From the NCBI GenBank assembly GCA_023101725.1, contig JALJCO010013725.1:124001-188000 (forward strand): 64,000 bases of DNA, written 5' to 3'. Made by a program: the position numbers and the translations under genes. The DNA is from Atherinomorus stipes (lineage: Eukaryota > Chordata > Actinopteri > Atheriniformes > Atherinidae). The notes below the pieces were generated by a model. That model did no database searches, was not told where the DNA came from, and saw nothing but the letters and a program-made list of their open reading frames with translations. Below are positions 50,096 to 63,535 of the stretch, one piece after another. Within the stretch, counting starts at the first letter, position 1. Every line of letters begins with the position of its first letter.

Positions 50096-51905
50096 CATAT
50101 ATACACACACACGTTATACATTTATTTATATATACTGTATAATAATGAATAAAAAATAAATCAACAATAAACTAAGGTTAAATATAGCTGAACTGCAGCT
50201 ATTTGAGTGGAATGTCTTTGTTTTTGTTTTTATGTACATTTTTTTAGTTTACTGTAACTTTTATTGTGATAAATATTTATATGTGTATATGTATTATGCT
50301 TACATGTATATGAGTGTGTGTAAGTCTCTAAGTCTAACTTAATTTATTTTTCTCCAGAAATTTCAGGTTGTTCACAATATTTCATAGATCATTGAATGTA
50401 ACCATGAAAATGTCCTTCTTTGTGATAAAACAAAGTTGAAAATGTGGGTTTTTTTTAAAACTGCTATTTATAAGTCATTAATTCAATTCAATATATAGGT
50501 TTTATGTATAGCACATTTAAAACAACCTCAGTTGACCAAGGTTTTTCACAGGACCAACTGTTTACTAGTTTGAATAAGATGTATTTCCACTCCTGCATCA
50601 GGCATTAGGTTCTCCAGAGCTGTTGTCCCCCTAAACTACTGTCTCCATGAGCGTTGATGGTTGAGGATGAAGTTTCCACACTGTCAGAATCTAGTTTTTC
50701 AGAGTTACTGGGTGAGGCAAAGGAAGAGGATGGGAAACATCAGCCTGGAGATCTGGTGGATGAAATTCCAGCCAAACCACAAAGAAAAAACTACCAAAGA
50801 CAGAATAAAACTGGGATGAAATCGCAGCAGAGACAACACGGACAACAACAGAGCCAGAAACAGAAGGCGGTGGATACGAGCCGATGCAGAACAGGCAGCC
50901 GATGAATATATCTCCATCCCAAACAGAAAGCTAGCGTAGAAAACAGGTGTTAGCAAATTAGCTTAAAACCTTCTGAAATTATTCTTTTTATTAGTATAAT
51001 ATTATTATTATGATTATTATTATCCTGTACTAATAAAAGCAAACTAACTGAATGCATCAACCTTTTCTGTATTCTCTGATATGATGTTTGTCAAGTTTGG
51101 GAAGAGATGCAGTAAATTATGTCTCAGATGGGCCAACTTAAAATGTTCCACTACGGCTGTGAAAATCTTAGCATCTGGCCACGACCAAGTTTTTTAACCA
51201 ATCCAGGATAGAGATAAATCTGGTGACTTGATTACACATTCTGCATATGTGATCCCAGACGTGCTGGATGTAAATCTGGATGTGGATGAATGTTAAAATT
51301 AAGTCTTAGCCAACTATTTTGTACTGTTTTATTCTTGCTTTGTTATCTCACCACTAAAAACGACGGCCTACATATGAGGACAGCTTTACTGGAAATGGTG
51401 GTGTAAAACAGAGACGACAGTATGAAAGCACAGAGAGATGAAGTGAGTAAATGAGCAGGGCGTCCAGCCAAAAGTGGAGCCTCATTCAGAACTATGACAT
51501 CTTTAGAGGTTGAGTGAGAAGAAGTGCTTCTATGATTAAAAACAATGGCAGGCTGCAGAAACAGTTTCCTCCAAATTCAAGAAGAGGGATCTGCTCAGCA
51601 GCTAAGGACTCTGCTCATCTCCTGATCTCACAGTGGATCGCAAACCTGAAAGACTTATTATTTTACACATATACTGTATAGGGAAGAAAGACATGATGGG
51701 CGCTCTGTTCCAGTGTTTTGTTAGTCTGAAAACTAAGAAGACAGATGATATTCTGCCTCCCTTTAGTTCACGACGCCGGATCATTTAGGATCTGGATCAG
51801 TTTGGCTCAGATTGGTGAACCTCTGTCCATCATTCTATCTGAGAGACTTTGTCTCTGAAATGTTCCTTTTATACCCAATAATGTTACTGACATGTTGCCA
51901 GTTAA
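50096..51905. other. intron sequence, nothing recognised
   Basis: AT-rich sequence with short ATATGTGTATATG stretches near 50280-50310. The K/Q-rich frame at 50654-50905 has no domain, no splice context and no clear codon bias; treated as chance. Confidence 0.4.
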
Positions 51906-51909
51906 ACCA

Positions 51910-52641
51910 GTTAAACCAAACCTACCACATGACATCATCAGACCCAAACCACACATAACACATGACATCAGACCAGGACCAGACCTAACACATGACATCA
52001 TCAGACCCGGACCACACCTAATGCATGACATCAGACCCGGACCATACCCAACACATGATATCATCAGACCCGGACCACACCTAAAGCATGACATCATCAG
52101 ACCAGGACCAGACCTAACACATGACATCATCAGATCGGGACAAGATCTAACACATGACATCAGACCAGGACCAGACCTAACACATGACATCATCAGACCA
52201 GGACCACAGCTAACACATGACATCATCAGACCAGGACCAGACCTAACAGATGACATCATCAGACTAGGACCAGACCTCACACATGACATCATCAGACCAG
52301 GACCAGACCTAACACATGACATCATCAGACCAGGACCACAGCTAACACATGACATCATCAGACCAGGACCAGACCTAACAGATGACATCATCAGACCTGG
52401 ACCAGACATAACACATCACATAATGTGATGTGTTATGTCTGGAATAAAAAAGATGCAGATAATCACATAATCAGACTAAGACCATAGCTATCACATGACA
52501 TCATCAGACTAGGACCACAGCTAACACATGACATCATCAGAACAGAACCAGACCTTACACATGACATCATCAGAACAGAACCAGACCTTACACATGACAT
52601 CATCAGAACAGGACCAGACCTTACACATGACATCATCAGAC
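51910..52641. repeat. 33-bp minisatellite, main block
   Basis: About 20 imperfect units of 33 bp (some 30 bp) built on ACATGACATCATCAGACCAG followed by GACCAGACCTAAC. The unit is 11 codons and free of stops, so it keeps frames open on both strands (178 codons plus, DIIRPGPDLTH repeats; 200 codons minus, GLMMSCVRSGP repeats). These are not genes. A 41-bp palindrome interrupts the array at 52402-52442. Confidence 0.93.
52402..52442. repeat. 41-bp near-perfect palindrome
   Basis: Two exact 20-bp arms (52402-52421 and 52423-52442) around a single A. The left arm reads CCAGACATAACACATCACAT. It begins as a minisatellite unit and then mirrors itself. Confidence 0.97.
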
Positions 52642-53549
52642 TAGGGCTGGGCGATATGACGATATATTGTCTGGATGATAGAAATTTTGTTTCATAGGAA
52701 GCTATAATTTATATGGCGATAGGCGCTTTACTGCAGTGTTTAATCAAGATGCGCTGCGTGCACACGCACACTGCAAACAAACATGGAGGGAGACGATGGC
52801 GGGCCATTCAGACGGGTGTAATTAGACTAATTCTGAACAAGGTGACCAGCCGGCCCAAACTGAGAGGCTTTTACCTAAAAAAGAGACAACTTCTGTCGCA
52901 TGGATGTGGCTTGGATATAAAAAGACTGACGACAGTCCCAAGAGCTGGGATACCTCCTGTTGTCTGGTCCGTGACCGTGTTGGTCTTTTTAATTTATATC
53001 CAAACCACATCCATGCGACAGAAGTCGGCCCTCTTTTAACTACAAGCGGCTCGGTTTGGTTTGGCTGCTCATCTTGTTGAGAACTAATCATCCTGTCCTG
53101 AAACGCGTCTGCCACCGTCTCCCTCCATGTTTCTTTAGGTGAAGACGCGCCATGTGTCCAAACGTCCATAGCGGCATGTGTCCGCGCACATACGTGGCAG
53201 CACATGTCCGTGCACGCGTCGGCATGTGTCTGTACACGCCATGCACATCTTGACAAATAAAACAGTGCAGTAAAGCGCCTAATCGCAGATACTGTCAGAT
53301 GTTAACGTGACCAAAACATCCTGCTGAGAAAAATGAAGTAGAAGAAACATTTAGTACCTACTGCCTTCATTTGTTTAGTAGAAACAGCATTTTCACATTG
53401 CAATTTAAATACAAATTATATATTAATTGAATTACTGAATTGAAGGCCCCCCCCCCCCCAAAAAAAAGCTATATCGTATGTATATTGTTATCATGATATA
53501 AAATTTGCTATATTGTGATATGGGATTTTAGTCGTATCGCCCAGCCCTA
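52642..53549. mobile_element. long fold-back hAT-type element inside the minisatellite
   Basis: A 908-bp element with ends TAGGGCTGGGCGATATGACG and, reversed, TAGGGCTGGGCGATACGACT, flanked by identical 8-mers CATCAGAC (52634-52641 and 53550-53557). The interior is a second, longer inverted repeat: GGCGCTTTACTGCAGTGTTT at 52722 pairs with AAACAGTGCAGTAAAGCGCC at 53260, and ACTTCTGTCGCATGGATGTG at 52889 pairs with the complement at 52998-53025. C run at 53447-53459. Confidence 0.93.
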
Positions 53550-53642
53550 CATCAGACTAGGACCAGACCTGACACGAGTCATGACATCATCAGACCAGGA
53601 CCAGACGTAACGCATGACATCATCAGACCTAACACATGACAC
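53550..53642. repeat. 33-bp minisatellite, remainder after the hAT insertion
   Basis: About three units (GACATCATCAGACCAGGACC and variants), continuing the array interrupted at 52641. Confidence 0.9.
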
Positions 53643-54129
53643 ATTATTTATGTTGTGGTTTACCACCTTTCTTGGTAAATTGTATGATGACTTCACTGTA
53701 ACAATCAAATCGACTGCAAATTTCACCTGACAGTTGAATATCTTAAAGTTTTTGAGTACCGTAAGAAAAAAAAACCCTCCTATAAACTTTTAAAGATAAA
53801 TGTAGGTTAAATAATGCCCACACTGGGTGCTGATCCAGCTAGTCTGACAATTTGTCTGAGCCACCTTTTCATTTCATCTCCTCTCTCGCTGCAATGTCGA
53901 CCAAATATCCTGTAAAAACCATTCATCTGGACAGAACCAGCAAACACATGCAGACTTTTTGAATTACATTAAAGGATCATCATTACAGGAGGCCTTAATA
54001 AAGCGGATTTTAAAGTTTGCTGCATTACTGATTTTCTTTTTTAATCACAAATAGAGAAAATACAGGCAGAGTGAAGCACTTTAGTGGACGTTAGTGTGCG
54101 TGAGTGTTGGGTCCAGATTAGGCTTTATG
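53643..54129. other. intron sequence, nothing recognised
   Basis: AT-rich unique sequence with an A run at 53764-53774. Confidence 0.4.
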
Positions 54130-54840
54130 CATCCAAATGTGATGCCTGAATATCGGGTCAGTGGCCTGTGTGGATCTTGGCAGTGTGTGGCGTGGGTAAC
54201 GGCACATTGTTCTAAGTGCAGAATGCCCCACTTTTCTTGTTCTTTTGTACGTTAAATTACAGTGAAACCTCCATTATCACTTTACTAGTGCTTTAATCTG
54301 TTTGTTTTAAATCTTTAAACCCATCTGAGGGGATGATCGCTCTTTTGTGCAATTAGTAGCCTTTTCAAAGTGATGGATTTGAAGCTGTGTTTTTACTCAA
54401 AGTGCTTGAAGCCCAGCAGTCGTAGATTAAGACAGGAGACACAACGATACGAGCCGTGATTGTTGGAATAAAAAGATGCAGATTGCACAGTAGGATTCCT
54501 GCACAGGCAAATGGACCTGCGAGGGAGAATAATGGAATTTGCTGGATTAAAATGAGCAGGGGGAGGTTAATGCGCAGGGTTATTGTGCATTACCCCACAG
54601 CTCATCCTCGCCTTACATGGCTCTGTGTGACATCCTCTGCCATCAACAACATTTCAAGCATTACATTAGTGGCAGAGAGTGTGCAATATGCCAAATTGCT
54701 TTTTCAAAGTTGCTTTCCCCGCATACACGTATTCATTACACTCATTTCATTTGTGGTTCGGCTGTTTTTGTGGAATCACGGTGTCTGCTCTTCTGTTCTA
54801 ATCTCTCAAATGTAATGCCATAAGCTGTTAACAGATATCT
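54130..54840. promoter_or_regulatory. candidate conserved non-coding element
   Basis: A 0.7-kb block without repeat signatures. It has TTGTGCAATTAGTAGC, GGAATTTGCTGGATTAAAAT, GGGTTATTGTGCATTACCCC and ATTCATTACACTCATTTCAT words and balanced composition. It is among the best candidates in the window for an intronic regulatory element. Conservation was not tested. The 119-codon frame at 54456-54815 is not supported as a gene. Confidence 0.35.
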
Positions 54841-55147
54841 GGGCCTTATTCACAAGTGGACACACTCACTGACACAGTGCTGGACATATTGGAGGTTTGG
54901 AGGGAGCAGGTGCTTCAAACAGTAACAGGTGCTTCTTGGTGGCTCTATAGAGCATGCAGCTAAAATGATCAGAGCCAAAAGGCACTGCATGATGCAGCAT
55001 TATAAGCATATGATGCAAAGCTGCAGAGCAAACTGGGAAAAACCTGCATGACCATTCAATCAGTCACACTGACATCACAAAATCAAACTTTTAGCTGGTT
55101 AAACTAATTAAAAAAAACTCCAAAAAGCATAATTTCACAACAGAAAA
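54841..55147. other. intron sequence, nothing recognised
   Basis: Unique sequence between the candidate regulatory block and the hairpin element. Confidence 0.4.
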
Positions 55148-55673
55148 CAGTAACATTTCTGTATCACTTTGACTCCTTCAGAAGATATTACGTTGTGTCG
55201 TCCTTCGGCGTACATCCAGTATAACGGGAGAGACGGGGCAGCCTCTCTATAAGACATTATATGCAGCAAAAACTCCTTCATTTCATCAATGCTTTAAGTA
55301 GAATGAATTAATGAATGAATGAATGAATGAATGAATGAATGAATGAATGAGGACTTCTGTCCTGTGAGTTCAACATTAACTCTCCATCAGTTACTGGGAG
55401 ATTTTCTCAACACTTTACAGGTCACAGTACAGCTGAGAACAGCTCGCTACCCAGACACCACCAAACTGAAAACTTTGAACCTCTGAACTTACAGAACAAT
55501 CGTACTCATTCGTTTGTTCATTCTACTTATAGTATTGGTGAATAAAGGGGTTGTGTTACAGATGCCTTATAGAGAGGCTGCCCCCCGTCTCTGCCGTTAT
55601 ACTGGATGTACGCCGAAGGGCAACTCAACATAATATCTTCCAAAGGAGTCAAAGTGATACAGAAATTTTACTG
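55148..55673. mobile_element. long hairpin element with a tetranucleotide tract in the loop
   Basis: The arms (about 55148-55256 and 55560-55673) are inverted copies carrying CTGTATCACTTTGACTCC, CTTCGGCGTACATCCAGTAT and GGCAGCCTCTCTATAAG. The loop of about 300 bp holds an (AATG)n microsatellite at 55305-55349. Flanking words (ACTGGTGAGTAAATG, CCTAGAAATAAG) recur at 13690-13800. No target duplication was identified. Confidence 0.8.
55305..55349. repeat. (AATG)n microsatellite
   Basis: About eleven uninterrupted 4-bp units. Confidence 0.95.
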
Positions 55674-55999
55674 GTGAGTAAATGCACGTATAAACTCCTA
55701 GAAATAAGCTCCAAGCTGAAAGAAAAAAAAAAGGTCTTTTATGGAAATATTGATTTTTTTTTCAGCAAGCCTCTCAAAAGTCTTCTAAAAGGCATCAAAC
55801 GAAACTATTTGATATCTCAAATGCACATCAATGAGGTGCATTGCTTACTGATACAAAAATAAAGGCTCCTTGGACTGATGCAAATACATGCATCAGGATT
55901 ATAAACTGAAAGATTTTCACTTTTAAACAACAATAATGCACTGACAGGTTAGACTTGTCTGTGTGAACAGAATACATTTTTAAACAACAATAATTCCAG

Positions 56000-56411
56000 T
56001 CCTCGTTTCCACCCACAAGTCTGGGCCAGGCCGGTCCGGACCAGGTCGGGTGGGTTTTGGTACGGATATGTTGATTTCATGTTGCGTCCCCCCAGCATAC
56101 TGTCCCCTTACCCTGGAGGTGGAGCATTAACCGAATAGCGCTGCTACGTGGTCGTGTGACATCATCCCAGTGCAACGCCTTTTAACCAAAGCACCACAGA
56201 GACAGAAACAAAGGGGTCATCCCTGCTCTGTTTTTATGCCGGGTCACGTGGGAAGTGACACATTTTTTTAAAAACTAAACATCTATGGAGGGGTACCAAA
56301 AAAGTAGGACGAGTCGGGTCAGATATAAGGGTACCCGTCCCAGTTTTTATCTGTGGAGAAGCAAAAAAAATGTGGACCGACCCGACCAAGACCCTCTGGT
56401 GGAAACAGGGC
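56000..56411. mobile_element. MITE with GTTTCCACC ends
   Basis: Ends CCTCGTTTCCACCCA and, reversed, CCCTGTTTCCACCAGAG. The interior contains GGTCCGGACC and GGACCGACCCGACC words and ACGTGG/CACGTGG motifs. A common teleost hAT MITE type. Confidence 0.75.
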
Positions 56412-56454
56412 TATAATGTGAGCTGAGCGCTGCTGCGCTGACAAAAATAATGTT

Positions 56455-56640
56455 ACTGGAGCAAGTTAAAATAATTTCCTGTTATCGGCCCAATAAGTAC
56501 TGTGCCCTAACTAAGAAAAGACGGGAACATCGGCTGGCTGATATTATTGGCCGATTTTTGTGTTCTTTGCTGGTATCAGCATTGGCCAATACATCGGGTG
56601 TGTTGGCTGATTACACCCCCCAGCAACATTTATAGACAGG
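56455..56640. repeat. hAT-like repeat fragment (ATCGGCC words)
   Basis: TTATCGGCCCAATAAGTACT, CTGATATTATTGGCCGATTT and GGCCAATACATCGG resemble the repeat at 61197-61638 and 34929. No ends. Confidence 0.5.
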
Positions 56641-57155
56641 CATCTATATAGGCAGCAGTTTTTCATACATTACAAGTTTAATGATTCTTTTTGATATTCT
56701 TACAAGTGCACTGTTACTTCTATATACAGTCGTCCACAAAATTATTCATATCCTCCAATTAAAGACCAAAAAAATAAGCTGTTTGTAAAATAAGTTGAAA
56801 TTGATTTAAGTAATAATAAATAAAAATTCTTTGAAAATCATGACAGTGATTTTGAATAGTGGTTTGAAAGAAATATTAAAAATAAACACACAAAAAATTA
56901 AATAAATGAACAAGCATGATGGGGCTCTGAAGCTACAGTTTTGTTGAGCAACACTGAGGCAATCACTGCAATCAGGGGTTTTCTGTAATGTTCAATCAGC
57001 CGTCTACGTCATGAGAAAGGTGCTCTAATGTGTCTGGGACAGTTTTGTTTAGGTAGGCGGTTTACAGATAAGACACACTCAAACTGACTGGTAACCAGCT
57101 AAAAACCTGGCTGTGAATTTAGCGGGAGGGTATGACTAATTTTGAGGACGACTGA

Positions 57156-58118
57156 AGGGCCCTATAAAATCTGCTATCACTAAACTGAACATTAAAAACG
57201 GAATTCATATAAATGTGGAATGTCACGGAAATGAGCAACGACTTCTGAAAATGTGTTTTTTCATAATGAAAACAGAAAGCTTTGCTCGGAAAAATGCTCC
57301 AAGGGGGGGATCACTAAGGCTGCAGAGAGCATCCACCCCGTGTGTGCTCCCCCCGCTCCATGAGGAAGCACCGTGGGGCGGCTTTGCCAGCTTTCCTCCA
57401 GGTTACTTAGCCAGACCGACCTGCGTACCACGCGCTTGCTCTTTGTTTGATCACTTTTCCTCGGTTGTGGTGAATTAAACTGTGGCCTATGAACGTCTCG
57501 TCGGTCGTCATCCATAGTTTCTCGTAGTATAAAGTGAGATTCTCTCAGCTGACGGCTTGGTGCCGCAGGTTTGGATGTAACACTGACGTTTCAGAGTAAA
57601 ACATGATCCAGAGTCTGCACAAAGTGTTTTATTGTTAAAATCGGTCGGATCAACTTTGCTTTTCATCGACTGACTTACTTCCATCCGCTCTGCTCTGGAT
57701 GGACACGGTTTCAAAAGCAGCAGAATACAGGACAGAGACGTTTCCCCATGATTATTAGCCTGTGTGTCTGGTGATCGAACCCAGACATATGCTTCTTATG
57801 GTCTAAGGTGTAGACCACATCTGTAAATTCGTACTGTTTTGAATCATGTATCATTTACTATTGTCATTCTTTTTTTTGTTTAAACTTGTGCCATGTTTTT
57901 TTGTCATGGCACAAGTTTAAAAGTGTGAAAAGCATTCAAGTTAGTAATTATAACGGCATAAATTGGCTATATTTAATTGTTTTATACACTGTATTGGTGT
58001 TAAATTTGTATAAAATGATAAAAACGGAATTCTCAAAAATTAAAAGCGGAAAAACACCAAAGATGGGAAGAATTAAAAAGGAATTTTAGAAAAAATAAAA
58101 TGGATTTCATAGGGCTGT
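57156..58118. mobile_element. hAT-type element, middle layer of the nest
   Basis: Ends AGGGCCCTATAAAATCTGC and, reversed, ACAGCCCTATGAAATCC. The 8-bp flanks are ACGACTGA (57148-57155) and ACGACTGT (58700-58707, after removing the inner insertion), seven of eight matching. Longer relative of 40537-40978, with an extra central part (57360-57890). No transposase frame. Confidence 0.8.
57879..57921. repeat. 17-bp inverted repeat inside the hAT element
   Basis: TTTAAACTTGTGCCATG (57879-57895) and its exact complement (57905-57921) around a T-rich 9-bp loop. The short copy at 40.7 kb has only one of the two arms. Confidence 0.9.
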
Positions 58119-58119
58119 A

Positions 58120-58698
58120 CACACTCAAAAATAGAGGTACGAGACAGGAACATTTCTGTACCTGTAGGTTCATTTTTTACTAATGTTTTCTCCAAAGTAC
58201 AGTATTGGTCTTTATGAGGCCAGAAGTACCTATATACTATGAAAAATGGTCCAAAGTAATATAAAGTACAAATTGGTACCATTTCAACCCTAAGGGTACC
58301 TGCAGCATTGAAAAATGTGCGTAGCTTGTACAATAACTACAAATAGCAGTCCTTCTAAACAGTAGTATAATTATAGTTATTATATTTTGATTTTCATAAT
58401 AATCATAGTAATCATAGTAATTATTATATGTTTAATCATATGTGTTTGGCCTAATATTTCTATGATAATTATTCATTTACTATTAGCATCTTTGATGGTT
58501 GTCATAATCTCTATTTCACTGACTTTTATTCATAATTTTTAATTGGTTTAATTGTACTTTATCAACTCATACAACTTAATAAGGTACAAAAATGGACCAG
58601 GACCGAAGGGTACAGAAATGTCTTTCAAAAAGGAACACCCCCAGCGCCAAGCTTTGTACCTTTTCAAGTACAAATTGGTACCTCTATTGTTGAGTGTG
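58120..58698. mobile_element. TA-type MITE, inner layer of the nest
   Basis: A 579-bp element with ends CACACTCAAAAATAGAGGTA and, reversed, CACACTCAACAATAGAGGTA, flanked by TA (58118-58119 and 58699-58700). Sub-terminal GGTACC and AGTAC words are frequent. The interior is AT-rich and non-coding. Confidence 0.88.
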
Positions 58699-58708
58699 TA
58701 CGACTGTA

Positions 58709-61196
<2,488 letters not shown>

Positions 61197-61638
61197 TAGG
61201 GGAAGCACATAACCTTGTTTTAAAACCGATGCCGATAACCGATAAATCTCAGCTCCTAAAGGCCGATACCGATAACTGATAACACACATACAAATCTAAT
61301 CGTGGCATCAAAATTATTAACAAAACCAAAAATACTTTAAGCTTAAAATTGGGATTTTCAACTTCTGCACATCGTAAAAATTCCAGCTGTAAGGGGCAGC
61401 TGGTGTCTAAAATAAGAAGGGAAAGTTGTTTGGAGCAGCTTGGGGTCTCCCCCTGAGAAGCAGCAGCTTTCTTTCCAGGTTAAAGCCCAAATTACACAAA
61501 TTAAATCATTTGGTCCCCTTGAGTTTAAAAATCCCATCTGCGCCACATGTTACCGGGGCAAGTCGTCATGATATCAGACTTATCAGAATGACGTAATAAT
61601 TTCCTTGTCATTGGTCTGATAATTATTGTGGACCCCTA
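61197..61638. mobile_element. probable hAT-type repeat (CCGATAACCGATAAAT interior)
   Basis: Ends TAGGGGAAGCACATAACC and, reversed, TAGGGGTCCACAATAATT, a weak inverted match. Repeated ACCGATA words next to the left end. No matching 8-bp flanks. Confidence 0.5.
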
Positions 61639-61747
61639 CAGTATGAAAATCCATCTATCCTTTTGTCCGGGGTCAGGTAAACCCCCTCCCCCTCACAACC
61701 ACTCCCAGGCCAGCTGAGTCCCTCCAGTGTCTCCTTCTTCTTCAAGA

Positions 61748-62502
61748 TAGGGCTGGGCGATATGGACCAAATATCATATCACGATATATTTATTTTTGAT
61801 GACGATATATGATATATCCCGGTATTTGTAGCCTAATTTGTCTGAAAGTTTCATTTCATATCAAACACTGTTTTTTAGTATTGAAACATGTTTAGCGTAA
61901 AGATATTGTTCCACTGCAGTGATGAAACTGACAAAACACTGATTAGAAATGTTTGTTAAATTGAAGTAATTAAAGATAGGTGGCTGTTTTTTTATGATTT
62001 CTTTGTAATAGTCTTGAGGAGGATTGTCTTCCAGAATATTTAAATAATAAGGGTGGGGAAAAATATCGATACACTGAAATATCGCAATATTTTCATATGC
62101 CGATACCATATCTATATCTAAAAATGTGGAATCGATCCATTTTACTAATTACTAGTCGTTCAGTTACGAAATTTCACGGTATTTTTTTAAATCTCATGAG
62201 ATTTCGTAACAAAACAATATCTTGCGAGATTTCATTAGTAACATAGATCCATACCGCATTTTTAAATATAGCTATGGTATTCGCATGTAAAAATATTGCG
62301 ATATATTAGTGTATCGATACTTTTTCCCACCCTAATGAAATAATCAGGTGACCCCTTTGTAGTCAGTCGAGGTGCAGCCGAGTCACTACAAAAAAATAAA
62401 GCAAAATATTTTGCACAGTTAATACTGCGATATAACGATACGTATGTGTAAATATCATATCTCTCTCATGTAAATATCATATCAGTATATCGCACAGCCC
62501 TA
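61748..62502. mobile_element. hAT-type element with a nested MITE
   Basis: Ends TAGGGCTGGGCGATATGGAC and, reversed, TAGGGCTGTGCGATATACTG. Flanks CTTCAAGA (61740-61747) and CTTCAAAA (62503-62510) match at seven of eight. Same family ends as 12126-12555. Contains 62050-62333. Confidence 0.87.
62050..62333. mobile_element. MITE nested in the 61.7-kb hAT element
   Basis: Ends AGGGTGGGGAAAAATATCGA and, reversed, AGGGTGGGAAAAAGTATCGA. The next bases (TACAC, ATATTGCGATAT) are also mirrored. Its right end resembles that of 40210-41208. Confidence 0.8.
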
Positions 62503-62627
62503 CTTCAAAACCACCTCGAGGTGGGACGTGCCTGGAACACCTCACCAGGGAGGTGTCCTAACCAGATACCTGAACCCGAACCACATCATCTGGCTCCTCT
62601 GGATGTGGAGAATCTCCTTGTTCTACT

Positions 62628-62740
62628 AGTGTTGTCACGATACCAGAAATTCAGTAGTCGATACCAATACCAGTAAATTTCCACAGTACTCAATATCAAA
62701 TTTGCCCCCCCCCCCCCCCCCCCAAAAAAAGCCTGCAATA
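62628..62740. repeat. hAT-like fragment ending in a C run
   Basis: TAGTGTTGTCACGATACCAG followed by GATACCAATACCAG, a common teleost repeat end, runs into a 19-base C run (62705-62723). No partner end. Confidence 0.5.
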
Positions 62741-63535
62741 TATCCACCTTTATAAAATTATTTACCTCTTAACAAGGTAAAACAGATAAGTAACATCTTC
62801 CTGCAGTCGCATTTTGCCTTCAAGTATTCAACAACAAACGTGCTTTTGTAACTACAACGAATAAAGTTTCATCAATCATGAACAAATGAATAGAAAACAA
62901 CATAAATACAACACTAAAATATGTCTGTTCCAGGCTCTATGAAGCCTTCATGGAGCCTATTTGAAAGAAAATTGTGTTCAAAGCTTTCTATTTGCCCTGT
63001 AAATGCCAGCAGCCACAGATCTAAACATTTCATATAGTGAATAGAGTTTTAACAAACACAACGGGAACTTAGAGGATAAAAGATTAGCACACACATTTGG
63101 AGTTTAAATTTATAATTATTTACAAGTTTAATTTATTATCTTCAAAGCCTTATTACCGATTCAAGTGCGCTGAATTCCAGTTGCGCCGCAGTTTTGTTTC
63201 AAACTCCGCGACTCACATGCTTTCAGCGTGCAAAGATGCGGGATGTCTGACAGCTGGTGTGGGATGATGCGCGAGGAGGTTGGAGAGGAGCGCTACGCGG
63301 CCGGAGTGCCTCCTGTAGTTCTCCCGCTCCAACCTTCCCTCACTCCTGAACAAAACCACGTGATACTTGACCTCCTCCACTTGGGGCAGGACCTCATTCC
63401 ACCACGTCTGATGTTCTCTTCTTTGTAAATGCTGTCAGCTGACAACACTGAAATATCAGCCTGAAGTCATCCCACGATATTATTGGCCTGATATCAATAT
63501 TGGACAATACATTCTTTAAAACTGAATATCAATGA
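62741..63535. other. intron sequence, nothing firmly recognised
   Basis: GC-rich part at 63180-63420 with a 66-codon frame and no domain. CACGATATTATTGGCCTGAT near 63472 is hAT-like interior. May be the remainder of the element starting at 62628. Confidence 0.4.

Larger units (their letters stand above)
56727..58706. mobile_element. Tc1/mariner-type MITE, outer layer of a three-level nest
   Basis: The left end CAGTCGTCCACAAAATTATT is preceded by TA (56725-56726). The right end is TTTTGAGGACGACTG, broken after 57154 by the hAT element: its last bases CGACTG reappear at 58701-58706, followed by TA at 58707-58708. The MITE body is therefore 56727-57154 plus the last few bases at 58701-58706. 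Confidence 0.8.

Noticed and set aside
50654..50905. K/Q-rich 83-codon frame
   Set aside because: Low-complexity, no splice context, and the opposite strand is open too.
51807..52409. 200-codon minus-strand frame with repeated GLMMSCVRSGP
   Set aside because: It is the 33-bp minisatellite read backwards. The opposite strand is open as well, there are no splice sites or upstream signals, and the unit length is a multiple of three.
51892..52428. 178-codon plus-strand frame with DIIRPGPDLTH repeats
   Set aside because: Same minisatellite. Resembles a repeat protein only because the unit has 11 codons and no stop.
51910..52641. CRISPR array
   Set aside because: Head-to-tail units without distinct spacers, in a vertebrate intron; a minisatellite.
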